Positions 7,273 through 13,462 of a stretch of 27,553 bases of DNA are shown here, one piece after another. Within the stretch, counting starts at the first letter, position 1; every line of letters begins with the position of its first letter. The stretch lies in NCBI GenBank assembly GCA_002387325.1, contig DGIN01000040.1, forward strand, positions 15,656 through 43,208, in the 5' to 3' direction. The notes below the pieces were generated by a model. The model had not been told where the DNA came from and searched no databases. It saw only the letters and a program-made list of their open reading frames with translations. This DNA comes from Bacteroidales bacterium UBA4621 (GTDB lineage Bacteria > Bacteroidota > Bacteroidia > Bacteroidales > Paludibacteraceae). A program made the position numbers and the translations under genes.

Positions 7273-7504
7273 GATAGTTATAGTAGTTATTTGCTATCAT
7301 ATATGTACAAGTGGAACAATTACACCTACAGGTATTGTGGCATACATTACGACAACTGCTCTGGCATATATATTTGCATGATGTATAGCACGTCAGATTA
7401 CAACTTGCCATACATTGTCCAACGCATTTTCCCTCGCACTTACCCTTACAAGTATCTGTGCAAGTCCACGAACAATTATTGTTACAGGAGGTGTAGTGTG
7501 GCAT
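7256..7504 (-). CDS. CXXX-repeat cysteine-rich peptide (RiPP precursor), leaderless
   Basis: An 82-residue peptide with 17 cysteines. From C7 to C63, 15 cysteines sit at exactly every fourth residue. C61 and C66 are off phase. The intervening triplets are varied (NNN, SWT, TDT, KGK, EGK, VGQ and so on). There is no signal peptide and hardly any N-terminal leader: the repeat starts at residue 7. The C-terminus is polar and Asn/Tyr-rich. It directly precedes and overlaps the radical SAM gene, so it is the best candidate for that enzyme's substrate. If the usual leader-recognition rule holds, recognition would have to use the short head, the tail or the small protein encoded just upstream. It may also be a cytoplasmic metal-binding peptide. 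The class call rests on the strict cysteine spacing and on the context. Confidence 0.88.
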   Translation of the reverse strand: MPHYTSCNNNCSWTCTDTCKGKCEGKCVGQCMASCNLTCYTSCKYICQSSCRNVCHNTCRCNCSTCTYMIANNYYNYLENND

Positions 7505-7514
7505 TGTATTATAA

Positions 7515-7760
7515 TTATATCGTCAATAAGTCTTTCACCATATCGATATACTCTTTGGGACATTCACTATCCACCTTATTAAGGATAGCCATCTTATCTT
7601 CCTCTGGAATATCTGCTGGCATAATATCTTCTTTGAGATTGAATTTCTTTACGCTCAAATCGTATTTATGTACGATTGTTCTATCATTATAGAATATATA
7701 ATCATTATCCCATTGACCTTGTTTCATAGGTAATGAGCATCTCCATATTTCTTGTCGCAT
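7515..7760 (-). CDS. small protein of the CXXX cluster, function unknown
   Basis: An acidic protein of 81 residues, or 70 if the second ATG at 7727 is used (MKQGQWDNDYIFYND). It has no signal peptide, TM segment or known motif. The C-terminal half is helical and charged (KEDIMPADIPEEDKMAILNK). It ends 10 bases before the leaderless CXXX peptide gene, in the same direction. The shorter start would overlap the stop of the possible 46-codon ORF upstream as ATGA, a usual sign of coupled translation. It could be a separate recognition protein that supplies what the leaderless peptide lacks, but this is inference from position only. Confidence 0.6.
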   Translation of the reverse strand: MRQEIWRCSLPMKQGQWDNDYIFYNDRTIVHKYDLSVKKFNLKEDIMPADIPEEDKMAILNKVDSECPKEYIDMVKDLLTI

Positions 7761-7864
7761 ACTTTTTTATTATTGAGGCAATAGAGGAACACGACTATAC
7801 CTATCGTTTTTATCCATCGCCTATTGTACATAAATTGCCCACCCACGCTAACCCTATTACTCAT
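7724..7864 (-). CDS. possible 46-residue membrane peptide
   Basis: The ATG at 7864 overlaps the stop of the 26-residue ORF (TGATG). The reading frame runs 46 codons to a TGA at 7724-7726, which overlaps the ATG at 7727 (ATGA). The product has a basic middle (YNRRWIKTIG), one hydrophobic stretch (IGIVVFLYCL) and a charged tail. It is supported by the overlaps only: the codon content is unremarkable, and the longer start of the next gene (7760) would compete with it. Confidence 0.25.
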   Translation of the reverse strand: MSNRVSVGGQFMYNRRWIKTIGIVVFLYCLNNKKVCDKKYGDAHYL

Positions 7865-7944
7865 CAAAGTAACATCAATGCAAGTGCTACTATACTCGCA
7901 ATACTGCCAAGTATTGTTAGCACATCTGTTAGATTGACTTTCAT
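7864..7944 (-). CDS. possible 26-residue hydrophobic peptide
   Basis: An ATG at 7944 opens a 26-codon frame. It gives a polar head (MKVNLTDVLT) followed by one transmembrane-like helix (ILGSIASIVALALMLL), then TGA at 7864-7866. The clean polar-to-hydrophobic layout, the direct coupling to the next frame (TGATG) and a place inside the CXXX gene run favour a real small gene. The start codon lies between the arms of an 8-base inverted repeat (7934-7955). It may be a small membrane anchor or export partner. Function unknown. Confidence 0.45.
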   Translation of the reverse strand: MKVNLTDVLTILGSIASIVALALMLL

Positions 7945-7955
7945 CTTAAAGTCAA
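7934..7955 (-). promoter_or_regulatory. inverted repeat over a start codon, with an upstream -7-like box
   Basis: TTGACTTT (7934-7941) and AAAGTCAA (7948-7955) form a perfect 8-base stem whose loop holds the ATG at 7944. In RNA it could hide the start. A TAATTTTG sits on the minus strand at 7993-8000 and could be a -7 box, but no good -33 box is spaced from it. A nine-codon frame (7957-7986) between them could be a leader peptide or chance. Confidence 0.35.
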
Positions 7956-8054
7956 CCTAAATTTTAAACTTGAAGTTAATCTTCATAGTGTACAAAATTA
8001 GTAGTTAAACAATAATATCTGTAAGTATGAAATGTCTGCGAATACAGACAATTC

Positions 8055-8384
8055 TTAATATTGTGGTTTTCCGGAATGACCACTTCCCTCTCCGTTATAT
8101 TGATATGAGGGACCACCATAGCATGTCGTAGAACAAGTTCCCTTACATCCCCATTGACATTGAGTAGAACAATCATTTTTGCAGTACTGCTCACATCCAC
8201 CAGTGCATCCTTTTGAACAACTACCAGAACAAGAATAATCGCAACTTGTCGGAGTCGCCCCCAAGTTTTGAACAGGTAACGATGAGAGGACTACTGCGCC
8301 GACAACAGGCAGCGCGGCTTTGGCTGCCTTCTTGAAGAACTCACGACGCGATTGGAGTTCTTCGCTTGAATTTTTGTTAGACAT
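8055..8384 (-). CDS. Tat-exported CXXX-repeat peptide precursor
   Basis: A 109-residue precursor from the ATG at 8384. A start at 8420 adds 12 residues without support. The N-terminus is a textbook twin-arginine signal: QSRREFFKK at 12-19, with the RR pair at 13-14, a hydrophobic stretch ALPVVGAVVLSSLP, and a probable cleavage after the alanine of NLGA (43). The mature part has 11 cysteines at every fourth residue (48, 52 and so on to 88), followed by a Gly/Tyr/Ser-rich tail. The repeat matches the leaderless peptide at 7256-7504, so both are probably worked on by the same radical SAM system. A Tat signal on a cytoplasmically modified, folded or cluster-bearing peptide makes sense, because Tat exports folded proteins. 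tatA and tatC lie downstream in the same run. The gene is preceded by the structured RNA element at 8438-8830. Confidence 0.88.
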   Translation of the reverse strand: MSNKNSSEELQSRREFFKKAAKAALPVVGAVVLSSLPVQNLGATPTSCDYSCSGSCSKGCTGGCEQYCKNDCSTQCQWGCKGTCSTTCYGGPSYQYNGEGSGHSGKPQY

Positions 8385-8437
8385 AAAACTTAAGTTTTTA
8401 GTGAGTCTTGGGCTCCGCAAGGCTCGGGTATATATAC

Positions 8438-8465
8438 AAAAAAAGCGTGGAACCTTGTTCTACGC
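8438..8465 (-). terminator. terminator-like hairpin ending structured RNA copy A
   Basis: On the minus strand a nine-pair stem (one G-T pair) uses bases 8445-8453 and 8457-8465 with a three-base loop. It is followed by seven T (8438-8444). It lies about 55 bases before the ATG of the Tat-CXXX gene, so it could end a separate RNA or serve as an attenuator. Confidence 0.7.
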
Positions 8466-8830
8466 TCATCCTATATTACGAGGTTCTTGCAAAACCTATC
8501 CACCTAAGAAGAACGACTTAGCCCACGCCGAATATGTATATACACCAATACACCACGGCACACTATCAGCCAAAGCCAATAGTAGCACCATTGATGCACG
8601 GCGGAATACACATCCCGTAAGCATTCGCCACATTCTTGTCTTGGGGTGGAAAAAATTGCAAGATTTCGTAATACCAAAACAAGCGTTAACAAACGCCTTT
8701 TTACAATTATGTCTTTGTAGGCATTTCACCCACCCGTCCCCCGTCGGGCTACCACGGGAGCGACACTTCCTCCCACCCAACGGCGTGGCTGCTGTTTATC
8801 TGTTTATAGTCCCATAAACAAAAGGACTTA
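8438..8830 (-). ncRNA. structured RNA or long leader, copy A
   Basis: This stretch of about 390 bases has no convincing gene. On the minus strand it begins with a 36-base block (8793-8828) that matches 25037-25072 at 35 of 36 bases. It continues with a region around 8650-8730 related to 24852-24930 (shared AAACGCCTTTT and ATTATGTCT on the plus strand) and an AGCCCACGCC-AATAT block near 8519-8537 also found at 24664-24680. It ends in a terminator hairpin. The 5' block offers two competing hairpins, AGTCC/GGACT or GTTTAT/ATAAAC. Conserved blocks in the same order with variable spacers are typical of structured RNA. Its 5' end touches the stop codon of the HEPN gene, and I see no clear promoter for it. 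Confidence 0.6.
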
Positions 8831-9262
8831 TATTGCTTTGACCTTTGAGACGAAGAAAATAATCATTGCTCCGTCAAAGTTTTCATTTTTTTGGATAAAA
8901 TCTTTTGTCTTTGTTACAAATGGAATAATTTGCTCCTCTGTTGTTTCTATGTAGCAATTGTAGTCACCAGACTCGCGTAAGTTTTCTAACTGAGAGAATA
9001 GAATGCCATCTTCTTTTGAAACTATGCCTGTTTTAACATAGTCTCGGTTGAACATCAATATGGCACCTTTATGCGATTTGACAGGAATTTCATTTTTGAT
9101 AAAAACCGCACTGACAGCATGGAAGGCAGCATAATACAACCGATTAGCCAACGTGTTCCATAACTGCGCATTTACATAAATGGGAACCTCATTCATTATC
9201 CGAGTAGCCCGTTCTATTTCGAGAGTAACCATAACTTCCCGTTCTTCTGCACTTAAACTCAT
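8828..9262 (-). CDS. HEPN domain protein (probable toxin partner of MNT)
   Basis: A 144-residue, mostly helical protein. It has NRLYYAAFHAVSAVF at 40-54, where R41 and H48 fit the RX4-6H motif of HEPN ribonucleases. A conserved SHKGAI follows, with RESGDYNCY near residue 96, as in the general HEPN family. It overlaps the MNT nucleotidyltransferase gene by four bases (ATGA, 9259-9262), the usual arrangement of MNT/HEPN toxin-antitoxin pairs. In these pairs the HEPN protein cleaves RNA and the MNT partner silences it by nucleotidylation. The spacing here is RX6H rather than the RX4HXY of the best-studied HepT toxins, so activity should not be assumed. Confidence 0.85.
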   Translation of the reverse strand: MSLSAEEREVMVTLEIERATRIMNEVPIYVNAQLWNTLANRLYYAAFHAVSAVFIKNEIPVKSHKGAILMFNRDYVKTGIVSKEDGILFSQLENLRESGDYNCYIETTEEQIIPFVTKTKDFIQKNENFDGAMIIFFVSKVKAI

Positions 9263-9576
9263 ACTAATACGATTTTATCTTGTTCTACATTCTTGGCGAA
9301 GGGCATAAAGTACATAGATGCCCATTCTTTGCGCGTATAGATTATGGGGCTAACGTACTCATTATTGTCAAATCCTATCTCTGCGAAAGGATAGGCGTAG
9401 CGACTGAAGTCCTCAAACTCACGCTTCTCCTTGTTGAGCAGTATGAGCAAGTCCCAATCAGAGTCCTCTGTAGCCTCACCCCGCGCCTGAGAACCGTACA
9501 GCCACAATGAAGCATCCTTGGGAAGCACAGTCTTCCCGAGGGCTCTTAATTGTTCTATGAAAGGTTGTGCCGACAT
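9259..9576 (-). CDS. MNT-type nucleotidyltransferase paired with HEPN
   Basis: About 105 residues from the ATG at 9576. An earlier in-frame ATG at 9606 would overlap the preceding gene. The signature GSQARGEATEDSDWDLLILL carries the GS motif and the two catalytic aspartates of the nucleotidyltransferase fold. The rest of the protein is short, as expected for minimal nucleotidyltransferases. It is translationally coupled to the HEPN gene and is the likely antitoxin. It is related in motif but not closely in sequence to the second MNT at 9581-9880. Confidence 0.85.
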   Translation of the reverse strand: MSAQPFIEQLRALGKTVLPKDASLWLYGSQARGEATEDSDWDLLILLNKEKREFEDFSRYAYPFAEIGFDNNEYVSPIIYTRKEWASMYFMPFAKNVEQDKIVLV

Positions 9577-9580
9577 GTCG

Positions 9581-9880
9581 TTAGGAATAGAAGATAGTGA
9601 TACCATTTTTCTCTACTTGGTTTAGAAAGTACGTACTAAGATTGCTGTGTTTGCGAATTAAATCTACATTGCAACCCAACAATTTTTCCAAAAACAATTG
9701 TGCCCCACAAACCTCTTTCATTGTAGCAGGCATTTCGACAAAAATATCCACATCGCTGTCTTCCTGCTGCTCACCGCGTGCCACAGAGCCAAAAAGACGC
9801 ATATACGATATGCCGAACCGCATTTGCAGTTCAGTAGCGTGTGCCCGAAGCAAATCAATATATTCCTGCGTACTTTTCAT
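9581..9880 (-). CDS. second MNT-type nucleotidyltransferase
   Basis: A 99-residue protein starting at the ATG at 9880. The open frame extends upstream to 10177, but that part crosses a good promoter (9911-9942) and has no protein-like features. The motif GSVARGEQQEDSDVDIFVEM holds the catalytic residues. C-terminal NVDLIRKHSNLSTYFLNQVE is typical of the family. It lies 4 bases before the next MNT gene, so three genes (MNT, MNT, HEPN) form one unit. Two nucleotidyltransferases for one HEPN is unusual: this one may have lost its own HEPN partner or may help modify the same toxin. Confidence 0.88.
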   Translation of the reverse strand: MKSTQEYIDLLRAHATELQMRFGISYMRLFGSVARGEQQEDSDVDIFVEMPATMKEVCGAQLFLEKLLGCNVDLIRKHSNLSTYFLNQVEKNGITIFYS

Positions 9881-9910
9881 AGCACCTGTTCCGTATCTTG
9901 TTTTCGGTCG

Positions 9911-9942
9911 CAAAGATACAACGATTTTTTCGGATATGCAAA
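9911..9942 (-). promoter_or_regulatory. promoter of the MNT-MNT-HEPN unit
   Basis: Minus strand TTTG (9939-9942), a 20-base spacer and TATCTTTG (9911-9918) match the Bacteroidetes consensus exactly. The start of transcription would be about 25 bases before the ATG at 9880. Confidence 0.7.
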
Positions 9943-10080
9943 AGAAAGTTGTATAAAGCGTGAAAAATGGAGAGAACGCACAAAACGGGTGTCCTTGGTG
10001 TCTAAAAGACACCGCATCGTCTGCAGAAGTTGTAACACGGTGGCTCCTTTCTTTTCTGTTTCTATCTACGTTGGGTGGGA

Positions 10081-10111
10081 CAAAGGTACAACTTATTTCT
10101 GACACACACAA
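10081..10111 (-). promoter_or_regulatory. second upstream promoter; rest of the 9881-10295 gap
   Basis: Minus strand TTG (10109-10111), 20 bases, then TACCTTTG (10081-10088). It lies 170 bases upstream of the first promoter and faces the same way, with no gene between them. The transcript would include a hairpin at 9997-10013 (GGTGTCT/AGACACC) without a T-run. It could be a second promoter for the toxin unit or the start of a small RNA. I see nothing else in the 9881-10295 gap. Confidence 0.5.
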
Positions 10112-10295
10112 GAAATTGCTTGACAGACGACGCAGTTTTATTGTTTTTCTGCTTGTTGCATGCAGCAGTTTTGACAAAACAAGGTGCTATACACCATCTA
10201 TTTATATTTTCCACAAATTGCAGCGTTTACCCTGACCGTAGGTATATGCTATCTCCCCCGTCTGCCTGCCGCTGTCTCTCACCTACCGCAACGCC

Positions 10296-11936
10296 CTATT
10301 TCATATCCGTATCAGCCCCTTTCAGCAAATCGAACTTGCTCTGCACCTCCTGTTTGCGGTACTTGTTGAGTATCTCTGTGAAGCGCGGCAGTTCGCGGAT
10401 AGCGTCGAGGTCAGTATCTGCAGCGATGTGCTGAAAATCTCGGTAGCCCAATGACAACGCCTTGTCGAAAGCATTCAGTGCCTGCTCTGTGCGTCCCATC
10501 AGTGCGTAAAGACACGCCGCATCGTAATAGTTGCCTTGGGTTGGTTCTGCCATCAGAATACTGTCCATCCACGCCAACGCTTCTGTATCCTGTCCGAGGA
10601 AATGAAGCGCATACTGACGCACGGAAGAACCATCGATAGTGGTATCCATAGCCAACACCTGCTCAAAATCCACCTTTGCCTTTGCCGTATCGCCCTGTAT
10701 CAGTTCCAAACGACCGCGCCACAGATAAGCACTTTCCGCAGGATTCAACTCAATACAACGGGATATATCCGACAAAGCATCATCATACCTCTTTTGCTCC
10801 CATTGAACTATAGTACGCAAGTAATAACCGTTGGCAGCATAGGACGGGTGATTCTGTATGACATACGAAAAATCATTGAGCGCATTGGTATAGTCGCCAA
10901 TCCCTGTATAGCAACACCCGCGATTGAGGTATGCATACGCATAATCCGCATTTATATTGAGCAGTGCCGTGAGGTCGGCAATCGCCTTGCGGTACTGATA
11001 GAGATTTTCGTAGCACTCCGCACGATTAGCAAGCACAAACAGGGCGGCAGTACCCTCTATCCGCTCCATCATATCCAATTCTTTGATAGCATCGGCGTAA
11101 TACCCTTTCGCCATATAGATACGAACACGGACACCCATATAGAACAACTGCGGATAATCTGTCAGGTTGCTTATCTGCGCGGAAACAGCATTGAGCAGGT
11201 ACGGATACTCGGTATCGGCAGCGGCAATCAGTATATCCGTGTCGCCAAATCGTCCTGTCTCGTTGTAACCGAGGTTGAGGTAGCGGATGTATTGGTCTAT
11301 AAACTTGGTCATCTCGCCACTCTGCATTGCCAGCACGGCAGACAGACGCCATGCCTCTGCGTTGTATGGATAGAGCATTGTGATAGAAGTGAGCAGGGCA
11401 CGTGCTTCATCGTATTTACTCAATTGCAGAGTGCAACGCGCTATCTCCACGAGGTACGAGTCGTTGGTTGGTGCCAGTTTGCTTGCCGTCTTGTAGTCCG
11501 CAAGGGCTGCCGCATAGTTCTCCATTTGGTAGTACAACTCGCCCCGTGCAGCATACGCATCAGCATTCTTCTTGTCTTTCTTGATGGCGGTAGTGTAGTC
11601 GTCCAACGCTTTCTGCAACTCACCCGCATACATATACGTGGCACCGCGCAGTTCATATACTTCGCTGACGGATATACCGGATGTTTTGACGTATTTCAAA
11701 ACCATATCTATATCCTGCAATGCCATACCGTATTGCTCCTGCATAATGTTGGCAATGGCACGATAGCGGTACAGCACACCGTTCTTGGGGTATTGCTGTA
11801 ACTCGATGGTACATAGTTGCACCGCTTCCGCATATTGTGCACTATCCATCAACTGCCTGATTTGCGCAGTCTGCTGCGCCACGAGCGACATCACTGACAT
11901 GCAGAGTGCCGCCAAAAGAACTGTTAATCGGTTCAT
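10296..11936 (-). CDS. secreted tetratricopeptide repeat protein
   Basis: A 546-residue protein starting at the ATG at 11936. The frame extends upstream to 12029, but the ATG at 11936 gives a clean signal peptide (MNRLTVLLAALCMSVMSLVA, then QQ). The rest is a chain of helical repeats with TPR spacing, for example KNADAYAARGELYYQMENYA, then ADYAYAYLNRGCCYTGIGDY, then NPAESAYLWRGRLELIQGDT. It is predicted to act in the periplasm or at the outer membrane as a protein-binding scaffold. No enzyme domain is visible. It stands alone between the MNT/HEPN unit and the divergent plus-strand ATPase gene. Confidence 0.88.
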   Translation of the reverse strand: MNRLTVLLAALCMSVMSLVAQQTAQIRQLMDSAQYAEAVQLCTIELQQYPKNGVLYRYRAIANIMQEQYGMALQDIDMVLKYVKTSGISVSEVYELRGATYMYAGELQKALDDYTTAIKKDKKNADAYAARGELYYQMENYAAALADYKTASKLAPTNDSYLVEIARCTLQLSKYDEARALLTSITMLYPYNAEAWRLSAVLAMQSGEMTKFIDQYIRYLNLGYNETGRFGDTDILIAAADTEYPYLLNAVSAQISNLTDYPQLFYMGVRVRIYMAKGYYADAIKELDMMERIEGTAALFVLANRAECYENLYQYRKAIADLTALLNINADYAYAYLNRGCCYTGIGDYTNALNDFSYVIQNHPSYAANGYYLRTIVQWEQKRYDDALSDISRCIELNPAESAYLWRGRLELIQGDTAKAKVDFEQVLAMDTTIDGSSVRQYALHFLGQDTEALAWMDSILMAEPTQGNYYDAACLYALMGRTEQALNAFDKALSLGYRDFQHIAADTDLDAIRELPRFTEILNKYRKQEVQSKFDLLKGADTDMK

Positions 11937-11992
11937 ATCTTTACATTTATCTTGTTTCGTTAAATCTATATCTTCTTTCTGGCTCCTATGTG

Positions 11993-12007
11993 ATATTGTC
12001 AGACAAA
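11993..12007. repeat. left arm of a 15-base inverted repeat around the ATPase gene
   Basis: ATATTGTCAGACAAA is the exact reverse complement of TTTGTCTGACAATAT at 13324-13338. The two arms lie outside the ATPase gene at 12152-13285 and enclose 1.35 kb together with its promoter. Confidence 0.6.
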
Positions 12008-12058
12008 ATGGCTGTAATGGGCTTATCATAAATGAGAAGCACCTTTTTGCTCAAATAC

Positions 12059-12126
12059 TTGCCTCTTCCATTTTTTTGTAGTACCTTTGCACCACTTTCT
12101 GTGGTACACTACTTTGTGGACCACAA
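12059..12126 (+). promoter_or_regulatory. promoter and palindromic leader of the ATPase gene
   Basis: TTG (12059-12061), 20 bases, then TACCTTTG (12082-12089) forms a full Bacteroidetes promoter. Just past it lie two small palindromes: ACCAC/GTGGT (12091-12105) and TTGTGGACCACAA (12114-12126). Both are in the untranslated leader, 26 to 60 bases before the ATG, and could be an operator or RNA hairpins. Confidence 0.6.
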
Positions 12127-12151
12127 GAGTGTGAACCAATAGTAATCAGGT

Positions 12152-13285
12152 ATGTTACAAGGAATTAATCGCTCATTTATCTATGGTGTTTCGGTGTCCG
12201 GCGACAACTTTACGGACAGAATCAAAGAAACGCGCCGTCTGAAAATGGACTTTGAGAACGGTCTCAATGTGGTGCTCATCTCTCCTCGACGGATGGGGAA
12301 AACCTCCCTCGTGAAGAAAGTGCAACAGGTTGTGGACCCATCGATAGTTCACACCGTGTATATGGACATCTACGACTGCAAATCAGAGTATGATTTCTAC
12401 AACAAATTCGCGGAGTCTATACTCAAGCAGACCTCCGGCAAAATGGAAATCTTCTTGGAAAAGACCAAGAATTTCCTGACTCGCTTGACTCCGAAAATTT
12501 CCTTTAGTCCCGCCCCTACTGCCGAGTATTCGGTTTCGCTGGGTATCACCCCAAAGGAATATGCTCCGGAGGAGATACTTCAGTTGCCCGAACTTATTGC
12601 ACAACAGATAGGGAAGCATATCGTGGTGTGCATAGACGAGTTTCAGCAAGTGGCGGAATGGTCCGATACATTACAGGTACAGAAACGTATGCGCGGTGTA
12701 TGGCAGCATCAGAAGCATGTGTCTTACTGTCTGTTCGGCAGCCGTCAGCACATGATGAACAAACTCTTCCAAAGCAAGGCGATGCCGTTCTATCAGTTTG
12801 GCGAACCCAATTACCTACAGCCTATCCCTACGGAAGACTGGATTCCGTTCATCCGTCAGAAGTTCACCGACAAGGGACTGACCATATCCGAGGAGCATAT
12901 CCGTGCCATTTGCAATATGGTCCAAAATCAATCGTCTTACGTCCAGCAATTGGCATGGAACGTGATGATTAACACCGACATCGAAGTTACGGAACAGACC
13001 ATACAGGCAGGTATCAATGACTTGCTCATCCAATGTACGCCGCTCTTTATGGAGCAAACAGGAGGGCTGTCAAGTTACCAAATGAACTTCCTGAAAGCCA
13101 TTGCAGCAGGACAACACAATCAATTTACATCGGTATCGGTACTTCAGGAATACCAATTGGGGAGCAAGTCCAATGTGGAGCGTATTCAGAATGTCCTGCG
13201 AGAGAAAGACTATATAGTATCCACTCCGGATGGTCTTTTCCTCTCCGACCCTATTATGGAACTATGGCTGAAATCCAAACTCTGA
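12152..13285 (+). CDS. P-loop ATPase of the archaeal ATPase / STAND-like type
   Basis: A 377-residue cytoplasmic protein. Walker A is SPRRMGKTSL (44-53) and Walker B is VVCIDEFQQV (158-167). The helical C-terminal region ends in a winged-helix-like segment (SVSVLQEYQLGSKSNVERIQ, then EKDYIVSTPDGLFLSDP). This is the build of the widespread archaeal-type ATPase family (PF01637-like), whose members are often carried on mobile DNA and whose functions are mostly unknown. The N-terminal FIYGVSVSGDNFTDR segment is typical. It is a lone plus-strand gene with its own promoter and a strong terminator, and 15-base inverted repeats lie outside both ends. Together these suggest a self-contained unit that may have been moved as a block. 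Confidence 0.88.
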   Translation: MLQGINRSFIYGVSVSGDNFTDRIKETRRLKMDFENGLNVVLISPRRMGKTSLVKKVQQVVDPSIVHTVYMDIYDCKSEYDFYNKFAESILKQTSGKMEIFLEKTKNFLTRLTPKISFSPAPTAEYSVSLGITPKEYAPEEILQLPELIAQQIGKHIVVCIDEFQQVAEWSDTLQVQKRMRGVWQHQKHVSYCLFGSRQHMMNKLFQSKAMPFYQFGEPNYLQPIPTEDWIPFIRQKFTDKGLTISEEHIRAICNMVQNQSSYVQQLAWNVMINTDIEVTEQTIQAGINDLLIQCTPLFMEQTGGLSSYQMNFLKAIAAGQHNQFTSVSVLQEYQLGSKSNVERIQNVLREKDYIVSTPDGLFLSDPIMELWLKSKL

Positions 13286-13323
13286 ATTCTGCACACCGTA
13301 AGTCCGATAAAGTCCCCCAGCAC

Positions 13324-13338
13324 TTTGTCTGACAATAT
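13324..13338. repeat. right arm of the 15-base inverted repeat
   Basis: TTTGTCTGACAATAT exactly complements 11993-12007. This arm also overlaps a small palindrome, TGACA-ATA-TGTCA (13330-13342). Confidence 0.6.
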
Positions 13339-13360
13339 GTCAAAGAACACTTTATTTCTC

Positions 13361-13402
13361 CACACGCACCCTATCCATTTAGGCTGCGTGTGTTTCTTTC
13401 TT
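13361..13402 (+). terminator. Rho-independent terminator of the ATPase gene
   Basis: CACACGCA (13361-13368) pairs with TGCGTGTG (13385-13392). An inner CCTA/TAGG pairing closes across a small symmetric bulge, and the stem is followed by TTTCTTTCTT. It lies about 75 bases past the ATPase stop. The rest of the gap up to 13462 is AT-rich without other visible structure. Confidence 0.8.
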
Positions 13403-13462
13403 ATACTCCATCACCCCTATGCATCATCATTAAAGCATTTGTTATAGATTCTCAACTACATT

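Noticed and set aside
7733..7960. Plus-strand frame of 75 codons opposite the small CXXX-cluster ORFs
   Set aside because: It runs antisense to a coherent minus-strand gene run and shows no domain or promoter.
7976..8200. Minus-strand open frame overlapping the end of the Tat-CXXX gene
   Set aside because: It is the shifted frame of the cysteine-repeat region with no own start signal; the CXXX frame is clearly the real one.
7256..8384. Cysteine repeats as a metallothionein
   Set aside because: Strict four-residue spacing, radical SAM neighbours and a Tat signal favour a modified peptide; metal binding is still possible as a secondary role.
8320..8817. Plus-strand open frame of 165 codons across structured RNA copy A
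   Set aside because: No protein family features, it lies antisense to the Tat-CXXX gene at one end, and the sequence conservation with copy B follows RNA blocks and not this frame.
9881..10177. N-terminal extension of the second MNT gene to 10177
   Set aside because: It crosses a consensus promoter (9911-9942), and the added residues have no family match; the ATG at 9880 gives a normal-length protein.
10536..11801. Long plus-strand frame of 421 codons opposite the TPR gene
   Set aside because: The minus strand has a signal peptide and TPR repeats; this frame has no recognisable features.
11937..12029. N-terminal extension of the TPR protein to 12029
   Set aside because: It would bury the clear signal peptide that starts at 11936 and runs over the inverted repeat arm.
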